Program-made: the position numbers and the translations under genes | The notes under the pieces: model-generated | The model's database searches: none | Told to the model about the DNA's origin: nothing | The model's input: the letters and a program-made list of their open reading frames with translations, nothing else | Assembly (NCBI RefSeq): GCF_900102465.1 | Contig: NZ_FNBW01000002.1 | Coordinates: forward strand, 62,001-126,000 | Direction of reading: 5' to 3' | Source: Thalassobaculum litoreum DSM 18839 | GTDB taxonomy: Bacteria; Pseudomonadota; Alphaproteobacteria; Thalassobaculales; Thalassobaculaceae | Length of the DNA stretch: 64,000 nucleotides | In this document: piece by piece, positions 57,210 to 64,000 of the stretch | How the letters are laid out: each line of letters opens with the position of its first letter | Position numbering within the stretch: the stretch's first letter is position 1

Positions 57210-58433
57210 ATGTCCGACACCGCCGTGTCCACACCGCTTGCTCAGTTCGACCTCAGCGGGCTCGATGCCTGGACCCGCCGTGGCATGTCCCTGCTGACCC
57301 GCCTTGCCGTCGGCCGGCTGACCGTCCAGTTCCCGGACGGCCGGCAGCTCACCTTCGAGGGCCGCGAGCCGGGTCCCTCGGCCACGGTCCGCCTGAAGGA
57401 CACCGGCGTGGTCCGCCGATTCATGATGGGCGGCGACCTGGGCTTCGCCGAGGCCTTCATCGAGGACGAGGCCGAGAGCCCCGACCTGACCGCCCTGGTC
57501 GAGCTGTTCTGCCGTAACAAGGCGGCGATCGAGCATCACACCCGCGCCCACCCGCTGGCCAAGCTGCTGCGCCGGGCCATCCATGTGCTGAACCGGAACT
57601 CCCGCAGCGGCGCGCGGCGCAACATCAGCTACCACTACGACCTGGGCAACGCGTTCTACGAGCGCTGGCTCGACCCCAGCATGACCTACTCCGCCGCCCT
57701 GTTCGACGGCACCCAGCAGGACCTGGAGGCGGCGCAGCAGGCCAAGTACCACCGGCTGGCCAGGGACCTCGACCTGCAGCCCGGCCAGCGCGTGCTGGAG
57801 ATCGGCTGCGGCTGGGGCGGGTTCGCCGAGGTGGCGGCCCGCGACTACGGCGCGCGGGTCCACGGCGTCACCCTGTCGACCGAGCAGCTCGCCTATGCCC
57901 GTGATCGCGCGGCCGCGGCCGGGCTCAGCGATCGGATCACCGTCGAGCTGTGCGACTACCGCGACGTGCGGGGTAGCTACGACGCGGTCGCCTCCATCGA
58001 GATGTTCGAGGCGGTCGGCGAGAAATACTGGCCGGCCTTCTTCCAGACCGTGACGAACCGGTTGACGGCCGGCGGCCGGGCGGCGCTGCAGATCATCACC
58101 ATCGAACCGGACTCCTTCGACGACTACCGGCGCAACCCGGATTTCATCCAGCGCTACATCTTCCCCGGCGGCATGCTGCCGACCCGCGAGCACGTGATCG
58201 ACCATGCCGCCCAGGTTGGGCTGACCCCGCAGGACGAGCGGGCGTTCGGGCTGGACTACGCCCGTACCCTGGCCGAGTGGCGCGACCGGTTCCTGAACAC
58301 CTGGCCGGAGATCGCCGGTCTCGGCTTCGACGAGCGTTTCAAGCGGATGTGGCTCTACTACCTCGCCTATTGCGAGGGCGGGTTCCGCTCCGGAAACATC
58401 GACGTCCGGCATTTCGCGTTCCAGCGTGGCTGA
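57210..58433 (+). CDS. cfa: Cyclopropane-fatty-acyl-phospholipid synthase family methyltransferase
   Basis: The 407-residue enzyme adds a methylene or methyl group from SAM to unsaturated chains of phospholipids. Signature blocks are NISYHYDLGNAFYERWLDPSMTYSAALF near 140, the SAM motif VLEIGCGWGGFAEVAARDYG near 195, VHGVTLSTEQLAYARDRA, SIEMFEAVGEKYWPAFF near 265, and the RYIFPGGMLPT segment near 310. In the furan-fatty-acid pathway a CFAS-like enzyme (UfaM) methylates vaccenate instead of making a cyclopropane ring. The two activities cannot be told apart by eye. The N-terminal extension is usual. It overlaps the next gene. Confidence 0.9.
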   Translation: MSDTAVSTPLAQFDLSGLDAWTRRGMSLLTRLAVGRLTVQFPDGRQLTFEGREPGPSATVRLKDTGVVRRFMMGGDLGFAEAFIEDEAESPDLTALVELFCRNKAAIEHHTRAHPLAKLLRRAIHVLNRNSRSGARRNISYHYDLGNAFYERWLDPSMTYSAALFDGTQQDLEAAQQAKYHRLARDLDLQPGQRVLEIGCGWGGFAEVAARDYGARVHGVTLSTEQLAYARDRAAAAGLSDRITVELCDYRDVRGSYDAVASIEMFEAVGEKYWPAFFQTVTNRLTAGGRAALQIITIEPDSFDDYRRNPDFIQRYIFPGGMLPTREHVIDHAAQVGLTPQDERAFGLDYARTLAEWRDRFLNTWPEIAGLGFDERFKRMWLYYLAYCEGGFRSGNIDVRHFAFQRG

Positions 58434-59793
58434 TGACGCCCGGCCCGCGGGCGTCGGCGGGAGCCTGTCGCCCGCCCGGGTGATCGCCTATGGCCTGCCG
58501 GGACTGCCGGTCGGCGCGCTCGGCGTGCCGCTCTTCATCTTCCTGCCGACCTTCTACTCCCAGGAGGTCGGCCTCTCCCTGGCGACGGTGGGGACCATCC
58601 TGCTGGCCGCGCGATTGTGGGACGTGGTGACCGATCCGGTGATCGGCGCGCTGTCGGACCGCACGCGGAGCCGGTTCGGACGGCGCCGGCCCTGGATGAT
58701 CGCCGCCGTCCCGCTGGTCATGCTGGCGGTCTGGATGGTGTTCCGCCCGCCGGAGGACGCCGGCGCCTGGCATCTGCTGGGCTGGAGCCTGGCGCTCTAT
58801 CTCGGCTGGACCATGATCCAACTACCCCACGGCGCCTGGGGCGCCGAGCTGTCCGACGACTACGACGAGCGCAGCCGCATCGCCGGATCCCGCGAGGCCT
58901 GCGTGGTCATCGGCACGCTGCTCGCCGCCGGCACGCCGGTGTTCCTCGGGATCGACGGCGACGTGCGCCCGGGGACGGCGCTGGGCGCCCTCGCCATCGC
59001 GCTGATGCTGGTGCTGCCGGCAACCATCGCCGCCGCGGCCTCCGTCGTGCCCGACCACCGAACCGCCGCGCCGAACCCGCTTCCCTGGTCGGAATCCCGG
59101 CGCCTGCTGCTGCGCAACCGCCCGTTCCTGCGGCTGATCGTGGCCTATCTGATCAACGGGCTGGCCAACGGCCTGCCCGCGACCCTGTTCCTGCTCTTCG
59201 TCGAGCACGTGCTGGCCGCGCCGGAGAAACAGGGACTGCTGCTCTTCGTCTACTTCCTGTGCGGCATCCTCGGCGTCCCCTTCTGGCTGCTGGTGGCACG
59301 CCGGCTGGGCAAGCACCGGACCTGGTGCACCGCCATGATCCTGAACGCGGCCATCTTCGCCTTCGTCCCGCTGCTCGGCACCGGCGACGCGACCATCTTT
59401 CTGGCGATCTGCGTGGCGACCGGCCTCTGCCTCGGCGCCGACCTGACTCTGCCGAGCGCGATCCAGGCGGACGTGGTGGACGTGGACACCGCCCGCGGCG
59501 GCGGCCGGCGGACCGGGCTTTACTTCGCCTTCTGGGGCATGGCGACGAAGCTGGCCCTGGCGCTGGCGGTGGGCATCGCGTTCGGCCTGCTGGACGTCGC
59601 CGGCTTCGAGGCGGCCGGAACCAACGCGGAGGGGCCGCTGCTGGTCCTGGCCCTGCTCTATGGCGGACTGCCGGTGCTGCTCAAGGCGGTGGCGATCGCC
59701 CTGATGTGGCGCTTCCCACTCGATCGCGACACCCATGCTCATCTGCGCACCGAGATCCTGCGTAAAGAGACTGAAAATAAGGCTGGAGGCTGA
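58426..59793 (+). CDS. GPH-family (MelB-like) MFS transporter
   Basis: The 455-residue protein starts GTG 58426, overlapping the CFAS stop. About 12 membrane segments are seen. The glycoside-pentoside-hexuronide family pattern appears as WDVVTDPVIGALSDRTRSRFGRRRPWM near 65, GAWGAELSDDYDERSRIAGSRE near 140 and IQADVVDVDTARGGGRRTGLY near 350. These residues form the cation site in MelB. The substrate is unknown; position in a lipid-modifying operon suggests a lipid or a metabolite of oxidised lipid. Homologues occur in the same setting in Rhodobacter (RSP_1089 as recalled). Confidence 0.85.
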   Translation: MADDARPAGVGGSLSPARVIAYGLPGLPVGALGVPLFIFLPTFYSQEVGLSLATVGTILLAARLWDVVTDPVIGALSDRTRSRFGRRRPWMIAAVPLVMLAVWMVFRPPEDAGAWHLLGWSLALYLGWTMIQLPHGAWGAELSDDYDERSRIAGSREACVVIGTLLAAGTPVFLGIDGDVRPGTALGALAIALMLVLPATIAAAASVVPDHRTAAPNPLPWSESRRLLLRNRPFLRLIVAYLINGLANGLPATLFLLFVEHVLAAPEKQGLLLFVYFLCGILGVPFWLLVARRLGKHRTWCTAMILNAAIFAFVPLLGTGDATIFLAICVATGLCLGADLTLPSAIQADVVDVDTARGGGRRTGLYFAFWGMATKLALALAVGIAFGLLDVAGFEAAGTNAEGPLLVLALLYGGLPVLLKAVAIALMWRFPLDRDTHAHLRTEILRKETENKAGG

Positions 59794-59796
59794 TCC

Positions 59797-60366
59797 ATGT
59801 TCCACCGAATCGCGTATGCAGTATCGGTTCTCCTGATATTGGGGGGGTGTCAGTCAATGCAGATCGACGATTTCAAAGGAACCACGCCGACGCTTGTTCT
59901 GGAGGAGTATTTCGCGGGCAAGACCAAGGCCTGGGGCATCTTCGAGGACCGGTTCGGCAATCTGCGGCGCCAGTTCGTCGTGGACATCACGGGCGAGTGG
60001 GACGGAACAACGCTCACGCTGGACGAGCGCTTCGACTACGCCGACGGCGAGAAGGACCAGCGGGTCTGGCGGATCGAGAAGGTCGGCGAGAACAGCTATG
60101 TCGGGCGGGCCAGCGACGTCATCGGCACCGCGGAGGGACAGACCGAGGGGTCGGCCTTCAGCTGGACCTACGAGATGGAACTCAACATCCAGGGCCATGA
60201 CGTGAAGGTCCGGTTCGACGACTGGATGTTCCTGCAGCCGGACGGCGTGATGGTGAACCGGGCCCATGTCACGAAATTCGGCATCGAACTCGGCACCGTG
60301 ACCCTGTTCTTCCAGAAGCGGAACGCCCAGAAGGCCGATACCGACGAGGACCGGGAGGCGGCTTAA
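59797..60366 (+). CDS. DUF3833 lipoprotein
   Basis: The 189-residue protein has a lipoprotein signal with lipobox LGGC (Cys18). The mature region has a beta-rich DUF3833 fold: YFAGKTKAWGIFEDRFGNLRRQFVVDITGEW, LTLDERFDYADGEKDQRVWRIEK, SWTYEMELNIQGHDVKVRFDDWMFL. It is a common last gene of DUF1365/CFAS operons. The family is uncharacterised; a lipocalin-like lipid-binding role is plausible. The end converges on an NTF2-like gene 38 bases away. Confidence 0.88.
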   Translation: MFHRIAYAVSVLLILGGCQSMQIDDFKGTTPTLVLEEYFAGKTKAWGIFEDRFGNLRRQFVVDITGEWDGTTLTLDERFDYADGEKDQRVWRIEKVGENSYVGRASDVIGTAEGQTEGSAFSWTYEMELNIQGHDVKVRFDDWMFLQPDGVMVNRAHVTKFGIELGTVTLFFQKRNAQKADTDEDREAA

Positions 60367-60404
60367 TCTCTAGCCCTCCTCGTCAGCCCGGCGGAGGAGG
60401 AGAG

Positions 60405-60830
60405 CTAAACCGCCAGCCTGCCCCGCACCCAGCGGATCAGCGCGCCCAGCACCGGTACGCGCGCATAGACCTGAGAGCCGGCGTCCCAGTGATCGATATG
60501 GGCCACCACACGCCCGTCCGGTCCGAAGACGACCTCCGACATCCCGTCGATCGTCATCGCCCGCCCGCGCAGACCGAAATCGAACCGCCAGCGGATATAG
60601 CCCGCCATGTCTCCCGCGGCCCGGTCGAGGATGGTGAAGCGCGGGTTCTCAAGGGTCGCGTACATGTGCCGGTACACGTCCTTGAACCTCTCCAGGCCAT
60701 GCAGGTCGTTGAAGGGGTCCACGAACCGCACATCCGGGTCGCAGACATCGTCGAACACGTCGAGCCGGTCCGGCCCCATCAGCTCATAGGCGGCAAGATA
60801 GGCATCCAGGTTGCGTCGGCCGTCGATCAT
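60405..60830 (-). CDS. SnoaL/NTF2-like protein
   Basis: The start ATG 60830 gives 141 residues; the upstream frame overlaps the SDR gene and is ignored. The protein has the NTF2-like core: LDAYLAAYELM, VCDPDVRFVDPFNDLHGLERFKDVYRHMYAT, GYIRWRFDFGLRG and the final HIDHWDAGSQVYARVPVLGALIRWVRGRL. The C-terminus is slightly hydrophobic. It is the last gene in the minus-strand arm of the photo-oxidative cluster, 13 bases after the SDR stop. Function is unknown; homologues co-occur with SDR and DUF1365 genes. Confidence 0.82.
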   Translation of the reverse strand: MIDGRRNLDAYLAAYELMGPDRLDVFDDVCDPDVRFVDPFNDLHGLERFKDVYRHMYATLENPRFTILDRAAGDMAGYIRWRFDFGLRGRAMTIDGMSEVVFGPDGRVVAHIDHWDAGSQVYARVPVLGALIRWVRGRLAV

Positions 60831-60843
60831 CCCCGAATCCCCC

Positions 60844-61596
60844 TCATTTCCGGGTTCCCTTGCGGACCATCGGGAAATACAGCGCATAGGGCAGAGCCGA
60901 CATGGCCTTGACCAGCCAGGTGAAACGCTTGGGGAAGGTGATCTCGAAACCGCCGCCCTCCATGCCCTTCACCATCGCCTCGGCCGCATCCTCGACCTCC
61001 ATCAGGAACGGCATGGAAAACTCGTTCCGGTCGGTCAGCGGCGTGCGCACGAAACCGGGGCAGACGAGCTGCGTCTTCACGCCCCATTCGTCCAGATCGA
61101 ACTTCATGGACTCCGTGAAGTTGATCAGCCCGGCCTTGGTAGCACCATAGCCGGCGGCGGTCGGCAGTCCACCATAGCCCGCGACGCTGGCGACCACCAC
61201 CAGATGGCCGGCGCGGCGCTGCTTGAACCCCGGCAGGACGGCCGCCGTGGCGTTGACCACGCCCATCAGGTTGACTTCCACCAGGGTGCGGAAATCCTCC
61301 GGTTTGAAGTCGTCGGCCGAGGTCGGGATGTGGGTGCCCGCGGCCAGGATAGCCCGGTCGATCGGCCCGATCTCGGCTTCGATACGGGCCACGGCCGCCT
61401 TTGTCGCCTCCGGGTCGGTGACGTCGACCGCGACGCCGGTGATCCGTCCGGCCGGTCCCTCCGCCGCCAGTTCGTCCAGCGCCTCCTGCCGCCGCGCGGA
61501 GCCGACAACGCGCCAGCCGTCGCGTGCCATCTGCAGGGCAACCGCCCGGCCGATGCCGGAACTGGCGCCGGTGATCCAGACTGTCCGTTCGCTCAT
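60844..61596 (-). CDS. Short-chain dehydrogenase/reductase
   Basis: The 250-residue classic SDR has TGASSGIGRAVALQM (NAD(P)-binding) at residue 10, the DVTDPE acidic turn, and the catalytic Ser and YGATKAG motif (Tyr and Lys near 153-157). A C-terminal basic stretch follows. Arg residues after the first strand (GSARRQE) favour NADP. It sits between the iron-sulfur photolyase and the NTF2-like gene. The substrate is unknown; removal of reactive aldehydes or ketones from damaged lipids would fit the cluster. Confidence 0.88.
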   Translation of the reverse strand: MSERTVWITGASSGIGRAVALQMARDGWRVVGSARRQEALDELAAEGPAGRITGVAVDVTDPEATKAAVARIEAEIGPIDRAILAAGTHIPTSADDFKPEDFRTLVEVNLMGVVNATAAVLPGFKQRRAGHLVVVASVAGYGGLPTAAGYGATKAGLINFTESMKFDLDEWGVKTQLVCPGFVRTPLTDRNEFSMPFLMEVEDAAEAMVKGMEGGGFEITFPKRFTWLVKAMSALPYALYFPMVRKGTRK

Positions 61597-61608
61597 CGCA
61601 TCCGCATT

Positions 61609-63132
61609 TCAGCTCAAGGTCTCAAGAAATGTCTCGGCGCGCTCCAGGATCGCGTCGCGCCTCTCGGCGTCGAACCGATCCCAGGTACGGTAGATCATCG
61701 CCATCCGCCGGTTGTCCCGCAGGCGGTCGCCGTGGCGATGCAGAAACCGCCAGTACAACGCATTGAAGGGGCAAGCGTTCTCCCCTTCCGTCTCCGTCAC
61801 GTCGAAACGGCAGTGCCGGCAGTAATCGGACATCCGGTCGATGTACTTGCCCGACGCCGCATAGGGCTTGGAGCCGAGCATGCCGCCATCGGCATGCAGC
61901 ACCATTCCATGGGTGTTGGGAAGCTGCACCCACTCGAACGCGTCGGCGTAGACCGCAAGGTACCAGTCGTTCACCTCGACCGGGTCGGCGCCGATCAGCA
62001 GCGCGAAGCAGCCGGTCACCATCAGCCGCTGGATGTGATGGGCATAGGCCTCGCGCCGGGTCTGGCCGATCACCTCGGCAAGACAGCGCATGTCGGTCTC
62101 GCCGCTCCAGTAGAAGCCCGGCAGTGGCCGGTCGGCACTAAAGGCGTTCGTGTCGGCGTAGTCCGGCATGGCGTGCCAGTAGATGCCGCGCACGTATTCC
62201 CGCCAGCCGAGGATCTGGCGGATGAACCCTTCCGCCGCGTTCAGGGGAGCCGCACCGTCGCGATAGGCCGCCTCGACCCGTTCGATCACCTCGCGCGGCC
62301 GCAGCAATCCGATGTTCAAGGCCGGCGAGATCAGCGAATGGAACAGAAACGGCTCGCCCACCGCCATGGCGTCCTGATAGTCGCCGAACCGCGCGAGTCC
62401 GTGCTCCACGAACCGGTCGAGCAGGTCGAGCGCCTGCTCCCGGGTGACCGGAAAGCGAAAGCCGTCCAGATCGCCGAAATTATCCGCGAACCGGTCGGCG
62501 ACCAGGGCAAGAACCTCCTCGGTGACCGCATCCGGCGCATACCCCTCGAAGCCCGGCGCCCGCAGCCCCTTCGGCAGCGACTTGCGGTTCTCCTTGTCGA
62601 AGTTCCATTCCCCGCCGGCCGGAGCCCTGCCGTCCATCAGGATGCCGGTGCGCTTGCGCATCTCGCGATAGAAATGCTCCATGCGGAAGGTCTTGCGCCC
62701 CTCGGCCCAGGCGGAGAAGGCGTCGCGGGAACACAGGAAGCGATCGTCGGCCCGGATCTCCACCGCCACGCCCAGCGCCGTCTCCCAGGCCTTCATGTCC
62801 TGCTCGACCCGCCATTCGCCCGGTTCCGTCACCACGACACGGTCGGGCCCATGGCGTTTGACCGCCCGGGCGAGTTCGCCGGTGAAGCTGCCGGTGTTGT
62901 CCCGATCATCGAGGCGCACGTAGTCGACCGCCACGCCGTCTGCCTCCAGCCCGGCCACGAAATGACGCATGGCGGCGAGAATCAGGGCGATCTTCTTGGG
63001 GTGGTGCGGTACATAGGTCGCCTCGTCCGCCACCTCCACCATCAGAACCACGTCCGCGTCCGGCTCGAGATCCGTCAGGCTGGAGAGTGCCCGGTCAAGC
63101 TGGTCGCCGAGGACGAAGCGCAGGACCGTCAC
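61609..63132 (-). CDS. Iron-sulfur bacterial cryptochrome/6-4 photolyase (FeS-BCP)
   Basis: The 507-residue protein has the FeS-BCP N-terminus (RFVLGDQLDRALSSL). Four cysteines, Cys350, Cys438, Cys441 and Cys454, stand at the positions of the [4Fe-4S] ligands of Agrobacterium PhrB. The FAD region includes GFIRQILGWREYVRGIYW near 302 and the C-terminal NTHGMVLHADGGML near 406. The family repairs 6-4 photoproducts or senses blue light (R. sphaeroides CryB). The start overlaps the DUF6134 stop, so they form one unit. Together with the CPD enzyme this covers both main UV lesions. Confidence 0.92.
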   Translation of the reverse strand: MTVLRFVLGDQLDRALSSLTDLEPDADVVLMVEVADEATYVPHHPKKIALILAAMRHFVAGLEADGVAVDYVRLDDRDNTGSFTGELARAVKRHGPDRVVVTEPGEWRVEQDMKAWETALGVAVEIRADDRFLCSRDAFSAWAEGRKTFRMEHFYREMRKRTGILMDGRAPAGGEWNFDKENRKSLPKGLRAPGFEGYAPDAVTEEVLALVADRFADNFGDLDGFRFPVTREQALDLLDRFVEHGLARFGDYQDAMAVGEPFLFHSLISPALNIGLLRPREVIERVEAAYRDGAAPLNAAEGFIRQILGWREYVRGIYWHAMPDYADTNAFSADRPLPGFYWSGETDMRCLAEVIGQTRREAYAHHIQRLMVTGCFALLIGADPVEVNDWYLAVYADAFEWVQLPNTHGMVLHADGGMLGSKPYAASGKYIDRMSDYCRHCRFDVTETEGENACPFNALYWRFLHRHGDRLRDNRRMAMIYRTWDRFDAERRDAILERAETFLETLS

Positions 63133-63923
63133 GCGGTCCCCGGCGGCGGCAGCGCGATGCCGGTCGACAGGGGCGAGCCGAACTGCCCCTCGTCCTCCGG
63201 CGCCGGCGCGACCCGTGTGTACTCCATGAAGCCGCCCTTGATGGTGAAGGCCATCTTCTGCCAGACCCGGTCCGCGTCGTACCAGAAGTCCAGGTCGATA
63301 TCCCCGCGCATGGCGAAGCGGTCGGCCTCCACCGGCCGGCCCATCGCCTCGATCCGTTCGCTGCCGACCCTGGCGATGTCGAATTCCAGGATCCGACCGA
63401 GCTGGCTGTCCAGCATGCGGGAGGAGTCAGTGAAGCGCGGGTGCCAGTAGCTCGACGGCAGGATGTCCGCCGGCGCCGTCACCGGCCCCTCCATCCCCTC
63501 CACGTCGAAGCCGCCCGGCACGGCACGGCCTTTGACCTGCTGCGCGTCGCCGTTGTCGTTGGTCACCGTCTCAAGCCGCACCAGACGGCCGTCGCGCCAG
63601 GTCTCGCGGGACCGGTGCTCGTAGCGGTAGACGGGGATGAAGGCCAGCGACACCATGAACCCGATGAAGACATCGACCTGCAGGTCCTGCCCCACGGGGC
63701 GGTAGCGCTCCATCACATGGCCGATCGGGTTGCCGTCGCGCGTCACCTGGAACTTGAGGATGCTGGGATAGGCGGAGGCGAGCGACGGCGCCGCCATCGC
63801 ATCGGACCCACCCCAGAGCGTCGCCGCCCCGGTGGCCGCCAAGCCACCGAGGACCGCGCGGCGGGAGAACGGCCGCCGAGAAAACGGCCGATGGGTATGT
63901 GGACGGGAGATAGTGCCGCTCAT
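63129..63923 (-). CDS. DUF6134-type exported protein
   Basis: The 264-residue protein has a Tat-like signal: SRRAVLGGLAATGAATLWGG with twin arginines near 21-22 and a cleavage region DAMA-AP. The mature part is beta-rich (LKFQVTRDGNPIGHVMERYRPVGQDLQVDVFIGF and LVRLETVTNDNGDAQQVKGR), as in DUF6134 periplasmic proteins. No catalytic motif is seen. It is the first gene of the minus-strand arm and lies directly behind a sigma-E-like promoter. Function is unknown. Confidence 0.8.
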   Translation of the reverse strand: MSGTISRPHTHRPFSRRPFSRRAVLGGLAATGAATLWGGSDAMAAPSLASAYPSILKFQVTRDGNPIGHVMERYRPVGQDLQVDVFIGFMVSLAFIPVYRYEHRSRETWRDGRLVRLETVTNDNGDAQQVKGRAVPGGFDVEGMEGPVTAPADILPSSYWHPRFTDSSRMLDSQLGRILEFDIARVGSERIEAMGRPVEADRFAMRGDIDLDFWYDADRVWQKMAFTIKGGFMEYTRVAPAPEDEGQFGSPLSTGIALPPPGTA

Positions 63924-63963
63924 GCTGATCTCTTTGCCGGTCTGCGCCCCCTGGCTTCGCGCC

Positions 63964-63993
63964 TGTCTACGGTACGCGGCAAGGAACGGATCA
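63964..63993 (-). promoter_or_regulatory. RpoE/ChrR-type promoter of the DUF6134-photolyase-SDR-NTF2 unit
   Basis: On the minus strand TGATCC (63988-63993) is followed after exactly 18 bases by TAGACA (63964-63969). The DUF6134 start codon is 41 bases further. This is the third promoter of this form in the last 11 kb. Confidence 0.7.
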
Positions 63994-64000
63994 CCCGTGT

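Overview
The window is a gene-dense, GC-rich stretch of an alphaproteobacterial chromosome. No tRNA, rRNA, CRISPR array, insertion sequence or phage gene was seen. Three orders of genes point to Alphaproteobacteria: yebC-ruvCAB-ybgC-tolQRAB-pal-cpoB-tilS-ftsH-folP-glmM on one strand, zapA-6S RNA-formyltetrahydrofolate cyclo-ligase, and efp-suhB-OmpA-MotA-like-MotB-like-rpmE. Families typical of the class (PAS_5, DUF1465, DUF2852, DUF4164, TIGR02466) agree. A halotolerant, probably marine member of the Rhodospirillales fits best, because the window opens with a compatible-solute locus; the species cannot be fixed from the sequence.

Region by region. 0-6.3 kb: the end of a glycosyltransferase, then a glucosylglycerol locus. 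A GH13-type glucosylglycerol hydrolase diverges from an overlapping operon of glycerol-3-phosphate dehydrogenase, HAD phosphatase and glucosylglycerol-phosphate synthase. 6.4-22.3 kb (minus): thiD, glmM, folP, ftsH, tilS, the complete Tol-Pal envelope system, ruvCAB and yebC. 22.6-25 kb (minus): ymdB-like phosphoesterase, folate cyclo-ligase, 6S RNA, zapA and a small coiled-coil protein. 25.2-29.9 kb (plus): central carbon genes tkt, gap, fba and thiE, with no pgk between them. 30.5-36.4 kb (plus): efp, suhB, an OmpA-like protein, a MotA/TolQ-like channel with a MotB-like partner carrying a very long coiled coil, and ribosomal protein L31. 37 kb: an Hsp20 gene with a sigma-32-like promoter and a ROSE-type RNA thermometer. 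37.6-41.3 kb (minus): a lipoprotein, Hsp33, argF and argD. 41.7-53.4 kb: recX, acs, two tandem PAS_5 proteins, a TSUP permease, a 2OG oxygenase, a TetR regulator, hemF, a PdeM-type phosphoesterase and a degenerate EAL-like protein.

53.4-64 kb looks like one photo-oxidative stress regulon. It holds a CPD photolyase, an FAD oxidoreductase, a DUF1365 protein, a cyclopropane-fatty-acid-synthase-type methyltransferase, a GPH-family transporter and a DUF3833 lipoprotein. Converging on these are an NTF2-like protein, an SDR, an iron-sulfur 6-4-type photolyase and a DUF6134 protein. Three promoters with the same form, TGATCC-N18-TA, sit upstream of the three transcription units. That form matches the Rhodobacter RpoE/ChrR singlet-oxygen promoter, and the gene content matches its regulon, including homologues of furan-fatty-acid synthesis proteins. 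This regulon is the most interesting feature. Next are the glucosylglycerol locus, the MotAB-like pair, the ROSE thermometer and a family of palindromic intergenic repeats whose ends show covariation.
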